From: Lachnoclostridium sp. An14
GTDB lineage: Bacteria; Bacillota; Clostridia; Lachnospirales; Lachnospiraceae
Direction: 5' to 3'
Length of the DNA: 64,000 bases
Assembly: GCF_002160755.1 (NCBI RefSeq)
Contig: NZ_NFLE01000014.1
Span: forward strand, 1 to 64,000
Below are positions 34,053 to 43,211 of this stretch, in pieces (positions within the stretch are counted from its first letter, which is position 1; each line of letters starts with the position of its first letter). Both the position numbers and the translations under genes were made by a program. The notes beneath the pieces are model-generated. The model did no database searches, had not been told where the DNA came from, and saw only the letters and a program-made list of their open reading frames with translations.

Positions 34053-36365
34053 TTGGAAGAAAGAAACATAACCATGCCGGTGGTGGCCCTGAGGGGCCTG
34101 ACGGTACTTCCTGGAATGACCATACATTTTGACGTGAGCCGGGAGAAGTCGGTGAAGGCGGTGGAGAAGGCCATGGTGGGAGACCAGAAGGTCTTTCTCA
34201 CGGCCCAGAAGGATCCGGAGATCGAGGATCCCACAGTGGATCAGCTCTGCCCCATCGGCACCGTTTCCATGGTAAAACAGCTGGTAAAACTCCCCGGCGG
34301 CATCGTGCGGGTGATGGTGGACGGCATGGGCAGAGGAGAGCTGGTGTGCCTGGATTCCGACGAGCCCATGCTGATGGGAGAGATCCAGGATCTTCCCATG
34401 GAGAAGGAGGATCTGGACTACCTCACCGCCGAGGCCATGAGCCGGGTGTTGAAGGAAAAGCTGGAGGAGTACGGAAAGGAAAACCAGCGGGCGGCCAAGG
34501 AAATTCTCCCCGCCCTGCTGGGAACCAATAACCTGGAGGAGCTTTTGGAGGAGACGGCGGTCCAGCTGCCCTTCGAGTACCGGGCCCGCCAGACCATCCT
34601 GGAGAGCATGACTGTGACGGAAAAATATGAGCGGGTGTTAAAGGCCCTCATGGACGAGATCTCCATCGTGCGGATCAAGCGGGAATTCCAGATGAAGGTG
34701 AAGGAGGCCATTGACAAGAACCAGCGGGATTACATCCTGCGGGAGCAGCTGCGGGTGATCCGGGACGAGCTGGGGGAGGACAGCCCCGGCACGGAAGGAG
34801 ACGAGTACGAGAGGCAGCTGGAGCAGCTGAAGGCGGACAAGGAGACAAAGGAAAAGATCCGCAAGGAGATCAGCCGTTTTAAGACCATGCCCAGCGGCAG
34901 CCAGGAGGCAAACGTGCTCCGCACTTACATTGAGACCCTGCTGGAGCTGCCCTGGAACAAGATGTCCAAGGACAACCAGGATTTAAAACGGGCGGAGGAG
35001 ATCTTAAACCACGACCACTACGGCCTGGAAAAGGTGAAGGAGCGGATCATCGAGTATCTGGCGGTGCGCACCCTGACGAAAAAGCAGGGTAGCACCATCC
35101 TCTGCCTGGTGGGTCCTCCTGGAACGGGAAAAACCTCCATCGCCCGCTCTGTGGCCAGGGCCTTGAATAAGAAATACGTCCGCATCAGCCTGGGAGGCAT
35201 CCGGGATGAGGCGGAGATCCGCGGCCACCGGAAGACCTACGTGGGCGCCATGCCCGGCCGCCTGGTGGACGGCCTGCGGCAGGCGGGGGTGGCCAATCCC
35301 CTGATGCTTCTGGACGAGATCGACAAGGTGAGCAGCGACTACAAGGGAGATACGGCCTCCGCCCTGCTGGAGGTGCTGGACGGGGAGCAGAACGTGAAGT
35401 TCCGGGACCACTACGTGGAGACTCCCATCGACTTGTCCAACGTGTTCTTCATCGCCACCGCCAACACCACCGCCACCATCCCCGGCCCCCTGTTGGACCG
35501 CATGGAGCTGATCGAGATCAACAGCTACACGGAGAACGAGAAGTTCCACATCGGCCGGGAGTACCTGGTGAAAAAGCAGATGGAGCGAAACGGCTTAAAA
35601 GAAGGCCAGTTTACCATTTCCGACAAGGCCCTGAAGAAAATCATCCACAACTACACCAGGGAGGCGGGAGTCCGCAGCCTGGAGCGGCGCATCGGCGACG
35701 TCTGCCGGAAAGCGGCCAGACAGGTGATTGAGGAGAAACGGGATTCCGTCCACGTCACCGAGGCCCAGCTGGAGAAATACCTGGGCAAGGAGCGGGTATC
35801 CTTTGAGGATGCCAACGAGGAGGACGCTGTGGGTATCGTCCGCGGCCTGGCCTGGACCAGCGTGGGAGGGGACACCCTGCAGATCGAGGTGAACGTCATG
35901 CCTGGAAAGGGCGTGCTAAAGCTCACCGGCCAGATGGGAGACGTGATGAAGGAGTCCGCCCAGACGGCTCTCAGCTACATCCGCTCCGTGAGCGCGGAGT
36001 ACGGGGTGGACGAGGAGTATTTTGAGAAACACGACATTCACATCCATATCCCGGAGGGGGCAGTGCCCAAGGACGGCCCCTCTGCCGGCATCACCATGGC
36101 CACGGCCATGCTCTCCGCCGTAACCGGGAAAAAGGTGTCCGCCAAGGTGGCCATGACCGGGGAGATCACCCTCCGGGGCCGGGTACTGCCCATCGGCGGT
36201 TTAAAGGAAAAGGTGCTGGCGGCGAAGATGGCCCACATGAAAAAGGTGCTGGTGCCGGATAAGAACCGCAGGGACATTTCCGAGCTCTCCAGGGAGATCA
36301 CCGGAGGCCTGACGATCGTTTACGTGAAGGCCATGGAGGATGTGCTGCGGGAAGCATTTGTGTAA
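34053..36365 (+). CDS. lon: ATP-dependent protease Lon (LonA)
   Basis: AAA+ serine protease of 770 residues, cytosolic. The N-terminal LAN domain starts EERNITMPVVALRGLTVLPGM. Walker A is GPPGTGKTS near residue 355, Walker B LMLLDEIDKV, and the protease domain has the Ser in KDGPSAGITMATA (about residue 680) with the Lys of the Ser-Lys dyad about 43 residues later. No membrane segment is present, so it is LonA rather than LonB. The TTG at 34053 is preferred: AGGAGGAGG lies 7 bases upstream, whereas an ATG 8 codons earlier overlaps the ribosome binding site. engB follows after 19 bases. Confidence 0.97.
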   Translation: MEERNITMPVVALRGLTVLPGMTIHFDVSREKSVKAVEKAMVGDQKVFLTAQKDPEIEDPTVDQLCPIGTVSMVKQLVKLPGGIVRVMVDGMGRGELVCLDSDEPMLMGEIQDLPMEKEDLDYLTAEAMSRVLKEKLEEYGKENQRAAKEILPALLGTNNLEELLEETAVQLPFEYRARQTILESMTVTEKYERVLKALMDEISIVRIKREFQMKVKEAIDKNQRDYILREQLRVIRDELGEDSPGTEGDEYERQLEQLKADKETKEKIRKEISRFKTMPSGSQEANVLRTYIETLLELPWNKMSKDNQDLKRAEEILNHDHYGLEKVKERIIEYLAVRTLTKKQGSTILCLVGPPGTGKTSIARSVARALNKKYVRISLGGIRDEAEIRGHRKTYVGAMPGRLVDGLRQAGVANPLMLLDEIDKVSSDYKGDTASALLEVLDGEQNVKFRDHYVETPIDLSNVFFIATANTTATIPGPLLDRMELIEINSYTENEKFHIGREYLVKKQMERNGLKEGQFTISDKALKKIIHNYTREAGVRSLERRIGDVCRKAARQVIEEKRDSVHVTEAQLEKYLGKERVSFEDANEEDAVGIVRGLAWTSVGGDTLQIEVNVMPGKGVLKLTGQMGDVMKESAQTALSYIRSVSAEYGVDEEYFEKHDIHIHIPEGAVPKDGPSAGITMATAMLSAVTGKKVSAKVAMTGEITLRGRVLPIGGLKEKVLAAKMAHMKKVLVPDKNRRDISELSREITGGLTIVYVKAMEDVLREAFV

Positions 36366-36384
36366 ACAGGAGAGGAGAACGAAC

Positions 36385-37023
36385 ATGATCATAAAGAGCG
36401 CCGAGCTGGAGACCGTGTGCGGCATCACCAGCAAGCTGCCGGAAAACGAGCTGCCGGAGTTTGCCTTCGCGGGAAAATCAAACGTGGGGAAATCCTCCCT
36501 GATCAACGCGCTGATGAACCGGAAGTCCTTAGCCAGAACCTCCTCCCAGCCGGGAAAGACCCAGACCATCAACTTTTATCTGATCAATAAGGATATGTAC
36601 TACGTGGATCTGCCCGGCTACGGCTACGCCAAGGTGTCCGTGGAGGTGAAGGCCAAGTGGGGGAAAATGATCGAGCGGTATCTGAGGAATTCCAAAGCGC
36701 TGAAATGCGTATTCCTCCTCATCGACATCCGCCACGAGCCCTCCGCCAACGACAGGATGATGTACGACTGGATCGTGGACAACGGCTACCACCCCATCAT
36801 CATCGCCACCAAACTGGATAAGATCAAGCGCAGCCAGGTGGCAAAGCAGGTAAAGCTGATCCGCACCACTTTGAATATGGAGAAAGAGGGCCTGATCATC
36901 CCCTTCTCCGCGGAGACAAAGCAGGGGCGGGAGGAGATCTGGGAGTATCTGGAGTCCTATCTGAAACCGGAGGAACCGGAAATGCCGGCTGAGGCTCCCG
37001 AAACGGGGGAAAACCAGAAATAG
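36385..37023 (+). CDS. engB: Ribosome biogenesis GTPase YihA/YsxC/EngB
   Basis: A 212-residue GTPase needed for large ribosomal subunit assembly. The G1 motif is GKSNVGKSS, G3 is DLPGYGYAKV, and G4 is TKLDK; switch I carries the RTSSQPGKTQTINFY motif typical of the family. AGGAGAGGAGA lies upstream of the ATG at 36385. It follows lon closely, as in Bacillus (lonA-ysxC). The C-terminal tail (EEPEMPAEAPETGENQK) is an acidic extension, not part of the GTPase fold. Confidence 0.96.
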   Translation: MIIKSAELETVCGITSKLPENELPEFAFAGKSNVGKSSLINALMNRKSLARTSSQPGKTQTINFYLINKDMYYVDLPGYGYAKVSVEVKAKWGKMIERYLRNSKALKCVFLLIDIRHEPSANDRMMYDWIVDNGYHPIIIATKLDKIKRSQVAKQVKLIRTTLNMEKEGLIIPFSAETKQGREEIWEYLESYLKPEEPEMPAEAPETGENQK

Positions 37024-37059
37024 GACGGCTGGAAAACAGGAGAAAAGGAAAGAGAGAGA

Positions 37060-37112
37060 CAGGGAAACCGCGGAGACCGGTCATTTGGCCGCCGCGGGGG
37101 CCCTGTTTTTTT
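37060..37112 (+). terminator. Terminator after lon-engB
   Basis: CAGGG (37060-37064) pairs with CCCTG (37101-37105), and CCGCGG inside pairs with CCGCGG, giving a long interrupted stem followed by seven T. Confidence 0.85.
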
Positions 37113-37145
37113 GTGCATATTTTACAAAAATCGCTGAAAAATACC

Positions 37146-37192
37146 GGGGGGGGGGTAATCTGCTTGCGCAGTCCCCAAGGTTCTGATATTCT
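37146..37192 (+). promoter_or_regulatory. Poly-G tract and promoter of the surface-protein gene
   Basis: A run of ten G (37146-37155) lies 8 bases upstream of TTGCGC (37164-37169), followed by 17 bases and TATTCT (37187-37192). The promoter is a fair match; the G-run is the longest G homopolymer I noticed in the window and could change length by slippage. Confidence 0.5.
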
Positions 37193-37307
37193 AAAATATA
37201 GGGACACAGACGGAAATAGTCTGAAAATTTTTAAAATTACGGAACCAGTGTCAGAGAGAAAAGGAGGACAGAGGAAAACGGAACACTGGCTGCCAAAAAG
37301 GGAGGAA

Positions 37308-40300
37308 TTGTATCTGAAAGCAAGAACAAAAATGAGAATATTGGTGTGGATGCTCATTTGCACCATGCTGTTTCAGAACGTAGCCTATGCAGGCGAATGG
37401 AAACAGGAGAGTACGGACTGGTATTATGAGCAGGACGGAGTGCGGCAGAAGGGATGGGTCAGCGACGAGACGGGGAGATACCTTCTGGATGACAATGGAA
37501 AACTCCAGTCCGGCTGGCATCTGGACGGTCAGACCTGGTATTTCCTGAATATGGCCCATGACGGCTATTTCGGCCGGGCTCTGACCGGTCAGTGGGCGTG
37601 GATCGACGGGTACTGCTATCTCTTTGACACAGAGGGAAAAATGTACGCAAACTGCACCACCCCGGACGGCTATGAGGTCAACGCCGACGGCAAATGGACG
37701 GTGGACGGCGTGGTGCAGTACGTGGAAGGAAAGGGGATTCTGACCGCCCCGTTGGCGGCTGGAAACGGCGCCGCCAATCCCTTCAGCGGCGGAGGTTCCG
37801 GCGGAGGTTCCGGCGGTGGGGGCGGCGGTGGCGGTGGCGGTAGCCACTCCGGGGGAAGTTCCGGCGGCAGCAGCTCCGGCTCCGGAAACCAGGGCAGCAT
37901 CACCTTCCCGGAGTATGAGGGCGTAGAATTTGACAGCAGCGTCACCATGCAGACCCTGGAGTTTGCCGACGATCCGGAGGCCGGCATCGTGACGGTTCCC
38001 GACCAGGCGGAGGTGCAGAACTGGAAAGCCGGAGAAATCCGCATTCTCCACGACGAGGAGTCCCCGTGGAATGATATCGCCATTCGGGTGACCGGCGTGG
38101 AAGAGACTGATTCCGGGGCTGTGGTGCACTATGAGCAGCCCTTATTGGAGGAAGTGGTGGATTCTATCCACATCTCTGGCGTTGTGGAGACAGGGGGAGA
38201 GTTCATCCCTGCGGAGGGAGTGACGGTACAGCCTGCGGCCAGGGCGATGGCCAGGAGCAGGGAAAGCGGAACCTTTCATGGAATAGGAGGCCCGATCGCC
38301 CTCACGTACTCGAATAACGGGATCAAGGTTGAGGGAAGTTTTCTGCTGAACCGCATATTTTATGATTACCAGGCGGAAACGATAGACGGGGAGTTTCAGA
38401 TTGAACGATGTACGATGGAGATAGATGCCGAGGCAGATCTGATGTTTTCCGCTTTGAAGGAGACGGATTTCGATCCCGATAATAAAAGAGAGAGGATTCC
38501 ACTAGGAGAGATAAAAATCCCCTTTGGTTCCATACCGGGTTTTTTAGCAGGCGTATCCATCGGGCTGGAACCGAGTCTGGAAGGCGGCGGTACCATTGGA
38601 GGCCATTTTGATTTAAAAGCCGGAATTACCCTTGAAGAGGATGGGGAGTGGACTCCTCTGTTTGAGTCAGACCCCTCTTTAAATGAATTGGAGCTGTATG
38701 GCAGTGCGCGTCTGATGTTTGTGGCGGGATTTCCCCTTTCGTTCCTGGGTTTAAAGCTGTCGGATGTGGGCGGCAAGATAGGAATTGGATTAGACGGGGA
38801 AGCGAAACCCATACCGGGAGGTCTTTTTCAGTTCTGTCTTGATGGAAAATTTCATTTTCTCGGCAGTGTGTATGCGGAATTGAGCAAGGTGCTCAGCGCA
38901 GAATGGGCGCTGTTTGATATACCGGATCCGCCGCGCTCTATCCACATTGAGGAGACCGGAATCGTAAAGGAATGTACCCGTAAGGGGGAGATCAACTACA
39001 GCTACAAAGGAACGGTCATCGATGCGGAAACCGGTGATCCCATCGACCAGGCGCGGGTCGAGCTGCTTTGGAACGGCTCCATCCCGGAAGTCCTTTATAC
39101 GGGAGCGGATGGCCGTTTCGGAGGCCTTTCCCTGGTGAGCACGGATCACAAAATCCGGGTTACTTCCAATGGCTACGTGCCCTGTGAGATGGATGTGATG
39201 TCCCAGTCTGGAGGGGTCTCGGATCTGGTGGTAAAGCTGACTCCTGATGAGAAACCGAAGGGGGGATGGTCGGTTACGGTTACAGACTCTAGTACGGGCC
39301 TTGCACTCCCGAAAGCAACGGTGAATATTTTGCAGGATGATGTGCTGCTGCTGGAATACGCGACCGACGAAAACGGATTCTGCAAGGGGAAGGATTTGAC
39401 GGAGGGAACGTATACCCTCACTGTGTCGAAAGAAAAGTATAGCACGTATAAAACGTCATTAACCATAGAACAGGATAAGGAAAACGTGTTAAAGGTTCCG
39501 CTGCAGCCCATTGGAACTGCGTTGTGGTCGGTTCAGATCTATGAAAAGAATACGAATACTGCAATTCCCAATGCCACAGTAAAAGTCCGGAGGGATGGGG
39601 AGACAGAGATCCTGGAGGAGGCCACCAGCGATGGGAATGGTCTTTGCAAAGGGGCTATGTATCTGACGGATGGAACGTATACGCTGCTTATATCCGCAGA
39701 CGGATATGACGATGTGGAGATACCGTTGGAAATCACGGATGGAGCGGAGAAAAAGTTGCAGGCCACAATGGTGAAAACCCAGACAATGGTATCAGACGGA
39801 TGGGAGGCTTACGTGACAGACGCGGAAACCGGAAAACCGATTCCCCAGGCTCTTGTATGGCTACTGGCAGAGGATGTGATGGACAGCGTCTACACGAAAA
39901 ACGATGGGTATTGTGTGAATCAGAACCGGCTGGATCCTGGCATATACCGGGTATGGGTGCGTGCAGATTACTACGAGACTTATGTCACTACTGTAGAGAT
40001 ACCAGAGAGCGGGACCGCTGAGTGCAGATGGAACCTTCAGCCATACCGGAAGTCGGGGATCGACTGTGGTGTCCGGGGATATACCATATGTTCGGAAGAT
40101 CGCTCCTGGTACGTTCCTGATGCGAAAGTAGAGTTCTATAGCGGCGGGAAGTTAGTGGAAACGATGTATTCTGATGCAGAGGGATATTTTGAATGTGAGC
40201 TGCCGGAGGGAGAGTACTCCATGCGTGTTTCTGCGGACGGATATGTTACGAAGGAAACGAATGCAGTGCCCACTTCCCTGGGGGATTTCGTTCATGAAAT

Positions 40301-41072
40301 TAATTTGGAAATAGAGAAATATCCGGTTACATTCAATATCAAGACGGGCGATGGAGATATTCCGGATACGATGGAAGTCTATTTCGATATGGTGGAAGGC
40401 AAGTATTGGTTAGATAACCATCATTTTGGTAGTCTTGAAAAAGAAGGGGATACGTTTAAGGCAGAATTGTGGTATGGAACCTATATGCTTAATATGGATT
40501 CCATTTACGTAGGGGAGAATATGTGTGAATCGCATACGAAAGAAGTGACGATTGATAAAACAAACGAGAGCAATGCAGTATTTGACGTCACATTGACTGT
40601 AATCCCCCAGGAAACAAACGCCCTGCTCCTAAGCCTGGAGATCCCAGAGGAACCGATGGCAACCCCATCTGATCTGCCGGAGACAGACCTGGACAAGGAC
40701 GATGACGATGAGAAACCGGATACCGTCCTGGATAGCGAAGAACCGGCGAACCCGGTAGAGAAACCGGACGACGGCGCAGAGCCGGAAGAACCGGAGGCTG
40801 AAGAGAACCTTGAAACAGGAAAACTGGAACCAGATGCCGGGGAAGATGAGGAAGAACTGGAGCCGGATTCTGGGAAAGACCCGGATGCGGAATCCGATCC
40901 AGACGCCGGGGAACCTTCCGAGGAGGAAGGAGACCTGGACGAGGTGTCTGAACCGGAGGAGCCGGAAAGCCAGGAACCAGAAAAACCGACAGAGCCGGAA
41001 GAGCCAGTTTCCGAAGATCCCTCTGAAACCGAGCTAAAAGAATCAGAAATAGAACCAACGGAGGAAACCTAA
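37308..41072 (+). CDS. Large secreted protein with cell-wall-binding repeats and tandem CnaB-like domains
   Basis: About 1254 residues. A signal peptide (RILVWMLICTMLFQNVAYA) is followed by choline-binding-like cell-wall repeats (about 28-140: WYYEQDGVRQKGWVSDETG, GWHLDGQTWYF), a Gly/Ser linker (about 160-197) and a globular part. Five tandem carboxypeptidase-regulatory/CnaB-like beta-sandwich domains lie at about 563-1005, with motifs such as DAETGDPIDQARVELLW and ATDENGFC. A further beta segment and an acidic Glu/Asp/Pro tail (about 1110-1254) end it. There is no LPxTG motif or C-terminal membrane helix, so attachment would be through the N-terminal repeats. The start is uncertain: TTG 37308 is close to GGGAGG, CTG 37314 has better spacing, and ATG 37332 lacks a site. 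Bases 38.3-40.6 kb are less GC-rich than neighbours. Confidence 0.8.
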   Translation: MYLKARTKMRILVWMLICTMLFQNVAYAGEWKQESTDWYYEQDGVRQKGWVSDETGRYLLDDNGKLQSGWHLDGQTWYFLNMAHDGYFGRALTGQWAWIDGYCYLFDTEGKMYANCTTPDGYEVNADGKWTVDGVVQYVEGKGILTAPLAAGNGAANPFSGGGSGGGSGGGGGGGGGGSHSGGSSGGSSSGSGNQGSITFPEYEGVEFDSSVTMQTLEFADDPEAGIVTVPDQAEVQNWKAGEIRILHDEESPWNDIAIRVTGVEETDSGAVVHYEQPLLEEVVDSIHISGVVETGGEFIPAEGVTVQPAARAMARSRESGTFHGIGGPIALTYSNNGIKVEGSFLLNRIFYDYQAETIDGEFQIERCTMEIDAEADLMFSALKETDFDPDNKRERIPLGEIKIPFGSIPGFLAGVSIGLEPSLEGGGTIGGHFDLKAGITLEEDGEWTPLFESDPSLNELELYGSARLMFVAGFPLSFLGLKLSDVGGKIGIGLDGEAKPIPGGLFQFCLDGKFHFLGSVYAELSKVLSAEWALFDIPDPPRSIHIEETGIVKECTRKGEINYSYKGTVIDAETGDPIDQARVELLWNGSIPEVLYTGADGRFGGLSLVSTDHKIRVTSNGYVPCEMDVMSQSGGVSDLVVKLTPDEKPKGGWSVTVTDSSTGLALPKATVNILQDDVLLLEYATDENGFCKGKDLTEGTYTLTVSKEKYSTYKTSLTIEQDKENVLKVPLQPIGTALWSVQIYEKNTNTAIPNATVKVRRDGETEILEEATSDGNGLCKGAMYLTDGTYTLLISADGYDDVEIPLEITDGAEKKLQATMVKTQTMVSDGWEAYVTDAETGKPIPQALVWLLAEDVMDSVYTKNDGYCVNQNRLDPGIYRVWVRADYYETYVTTVEIPESGTAECRWNLQPYRKSGIDCGVRGYTICSEDRSWYVPDAKVEFYSGGKLVETMYSDAEGYFECELPEGEYSMRVSADGYVTKETNAVPTSLGDFVHEINLEIEKYPVTFNIKTGDGDIPDTMEVYFDMVEGKYWLDNHHFGSLEKEGDTFKAELWYGTYMLNMDSIYVGENMCESHTKEVTIDKTNESNAVFDVTLTVIPQETNALLLSLEIPEEPMATPSDLPETDLDKDDDDEKPDTVLDSEEPANPVEKPDDGAEPEEPEAEENLETGKLEPDAGEDEEELEPDSGKDPDAESDPDAGEPSEEEGDLDEVSEPEEPESQEPEKPTEPEEPVSEDPSETELKESEIEPTEET

Positions 41073-41080
41073 AAGACAAA

Positions 41081-41114
41081 GGGCGCCGTAGCATATCGCA
41101 ATGCTGCGGCGCCC
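41081..41114 (+). terminator. Hairpin after the surface-protein gene
   Basis: GGGCGCCGTAGCAT (41081-41094) pairs with ATGCTGCGGCGCCC (41101-41114) around a 6-base loop with one mismatch. No T-run, so it is a strong hairpin of uncertain function. Confidence 0.6.
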
Positions 41115-41118
41115 AATA

Positions 41119-41147
41119 TTGTCCGCCGAATCTTCCTATGATATAAT
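41119..41147 (+). promoter_or_regulatory. Promoter of the pseudokinase-ADP-ribosylhydrolase gene
   Basis: TTGTCC (41119-41124), 17 bases, extended TGATATAAT with the -10 at 41142-41147. ATG follows at 41188. Confidence 0.75.
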
Positions 41148-41187
41148 GGCAGAAACAAAACCTGGGATACAGACGAGGAGGAGAGCC

Positions 41188-43053
41188 ATGCTTTTTGGGA
41201 GAAAAAACAAGAAACCGAAGGCAGGATGGGACGTGCCGGTCCAGGCGGAGGCCCTGACGCCTTTAGAGGAGTACCAAAAAAGGCCGGGATTTAACGGAAA
41301 TGACGTGCTCCAGCTGGCCATTGATCTGTGCAGGGCGCTGGAGGCCCGCGAAAGGGAGGGCATTCTCCACGGGGACGTGAGACCGGAAAACATCTATGTC
41401 ACCAGGGACGGCGTGTTTCAGCTGGGAGGAGCTGGCACCGCCGTGGAAAGCGCAGAAAGCGCGGAAACAGCCGCGGGTAAGGCTGCCGCTGCCGCCTACA
41501 TGGCGCCGGAGGTGTGGAAGGGCGGGCCCGACAGCACCACCGCTGGTCTCTACAGCCTGGGCCTGGTGCTGTATCAGCTGCTAAACGGCGGCCGCCTGCC
41601 CTTCTGGCCAGAGCCGCCAGTGCCTGTCACCGGCCAGGATCAGGAAAATGCCTTTGCCCGCCGCATGAACGGAGAGTCTTTTCCTGTGCCCACCCGCGCC
41701 GGGGGGCCTCTGGCGCGGATCATCCTGCGGGCCTGTGAGTATGACCGGAACAAACGGTATCAGAGCCCAGAAGAAATGCGCTGGGATCTGGAGTTTTTTC
41801 TTGCCTGGGGGGAGAAACAGGAGAACGGGCAGCAGCAGCTCCCGGATCCAGATGATCCGGAAACGAATGGCGGGAAAAACCGGTTTGAACGGGAAGGAGA
41901 TGACCCCATGCCCGGAACGCGGGGAGACGGGAAAGGTCTGCCGGCGATCCCCAGGCCGAAAACCTCGGTGCAAAGCCGTTTCACCGGCTGCCTGTTAGGC
42001 GGGGCGGTGGGCGACGCCCTGGGGTATCCCGTGGAATTTCAGAATGAGGCGGCGATTTTTGATCAGTACGGTCCCAGCGGGATTCAGACGCTGGAACAGG
42101 CGGGAAACCCGGCGGTGATTTCCGACGATACCCAGATGACCCTGTTTGCCGCCAATGCCATAGTGTATTACAAAAATCATGTCCATGCAGGGGGAGTAAT
42201 GCCGGATGTATGGCTGGCTTATCGGGAGTGGCTGGGAACCCAGGGGAATGTCTCCCGGATGGAACAGGACGGGCCGAAAATGTGGATTTACAGCGACAGC
42301 CGCCTCCACGCCTGCCGCGCTCCCGGAAACACCTGCTTAAGCGCCATCCGCAACAGCCCTGACGGCGGAACCATGGAGGAGCCGGTAAATAACAGCAAGG
42401 GCTGCGGAACGGTGATGCGGGCCGCCCCCTACGGTCTGGTGGCAGACGGGGATCCTGAGAACCCGACGGAATCCCTTTGCGTGAAACTGGCCTGCGAGGA
42501 CGCGGCCCTCACCCACGGCCATCCCCTGGCCTGGGGCAGCTCCGGCTGGCTGGCGGCCTGTGTGTTCCGTGCCGTCCAGGACCGGCAATATGAGCGTCTG
42601 GAGGACTGCATGAAGATTTCTCTGCCGAGGGAGGCGGATCCGGAGGGGAAAATCGACAAGCTGACGAAACAGGCGATTTGGCTGGCCAACGAGGACTCGC
42701 TCTCCGATCTGGCCGCCATCCATGCCCTGGGAGAAGGCTGGGTGGCGGAGGAGGCCCTGGCCATCGCCGTGTTCTGCGCGGTGCGCTACCAGGACGATTT
42801 TGCCGCGGCCATCCGGGCGGCGGTGAACCACAAGGGAGACAGCGATTCCACCGGGGCTATCTGCGGCAACATCCTGGGGGCGTGGCTGGGAAAAGAGGCG
42901 GTGGAGCAGGCCTTTTCCCTGGATCATCTGGAGCTGCGGGACGTGATCGAAACTATGGCGGAAGATCTGTATCGGGTCTCCGGATGCCGCCCGCCAAAGC
43001 CGGGAGAGGAGCCGGAGTGGGATAGAAAGTACCGGAGTCCGGCGAAAAAGTGA
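41188..43053 (+). CDS. Pseudokinase fused to ADP-ribosylglycohydrolase (DraG/ARH-like)
   Basis: A 621-residue cytosolic fusion. Residues about 15-215 resemble the C-lobe of a Ser/Thr protein kinase: HGDVRPEN (61-68, for HRDxKPEN), MAPE (105-108), and YSLGLVLYQLLNGGRLPF. There is no glycine-rich loop or VAIK lysine, and the DFG aspartate is replaced (FQLGG, 77-81), so it is probably an inactive, partial kinase. Residues about 265-610 are an ADP-ribosylglycohydrolase: GCLLGGAVGDALGYPVEF, SDDTQMT (312-318), SKGCGTVMRAAPYG, and GDSDSTGA with D551, D553 and T555. All di-metal ligands of DraG/ARH enzymes appear present. A charged linker joins them. ATG 41188 has GAGGAGGAGA upstream. Its target is unknown. 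Confidence 0.88.
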   Translation: MLFGRKNKKPKAGWDVPVQAEALTPLEEYQKRPGFNGNDVLQLAIDLCRALEAREREGILHGDVRPENIYVTRDGVFQLGGAGTAVESAESAETAAGKAAAAAYMAPEVWKGGPDSTTAGLYSLGLVLYQLLNGGRLPFWPEPPVPVTGQDQENAFARRMNGESFPVPTRAGGPLARIILRACEYDRNKRYQSPEEMRWDLEFFLAWGEKQENGQQQLPDPDDPETNGGKNRFEREGDDPMPGTRGDGKGLPAIPRPKTSVQSRFTGCLLGGAVGDALGYPVEFQNEAAIFDQYGPSGIQTLEQAGNPAVISDDTQMTLFAANAIVYYKNHVHAGGVMPDVWLAYREWLGTQGNVSRMEQDGPKMWIYSDSRLHACRAPGNTCLSAIRNSPDGGTMEEPVNNSKGCGTVMRAAPYGLVADGDPENPTESLCVKLACEDAALTHGHPLAWGSSGWLAACVFRAVQDRQYERLEDCMKISLPREADPEGKIDKLTKQAIWLANEDSLSDLAAIHALGEGWVAEEALAIAVFCAVRYQDDFAAAIRAAVNHKGDSDSTGAICGNILGAWLGKEAVEQAFSLDHLELRDVIETMAEDLYRVSGCRPPKPGEEPEWDRKYRSPAKK

Positions 43054-43072
43054 GAATAAAACAGGAAAATGA

Positions 43073-43137
43073 AAAAGTGCGCCCATCCCGCCGGAGGCTT
43101 TCCGGCCACAGGGAGCGCCTTTTTCTACGACACAAAA
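43073..43137 (-). repeat. Terminator-associated repeat, reversed copy
   Basis: On the minus strand it reads TTTTGTGTCGTAGAAA, GGCGCTCCCTGTGGC, GAAAGCCTCCGGCGGGA and GCGCACTTTTTC, in the same order as copy 1. It lies immediately after the terminator of the minus-strand malic-enzyme operon, so its orientation follows the transcript that ends there. Confidence 0.6.
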
Positions 43138-43191
43138 CCGGAGCTGCCGGGACAGCAGAAACCTTCCTTTCTGCCGCCCAGGCAGCTCCGG
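43134..43191 (-). terminator. Terminator of the malic enzyme-DUF4364 operon
   Basis: CCGGAGCTGCC (43138-43148) pairs perfectly with GGCAGCTCCGG (43181-43191), with a further inner CAGAAA/TTTCTG stem. On the minus strand it is followed by TTTT (43137-43134). Confidence 0.85.
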
Positions 43192-43211
43192 CTGCGTCTG
43201 AGGATAATTGG

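Noticed and set aside
37784-37900. Gly/Ser-rich tandem codons as a DNA repeat array or CRISPR-like array
   Set aside because: They encode a flexible linker in frame, without regular spacers.
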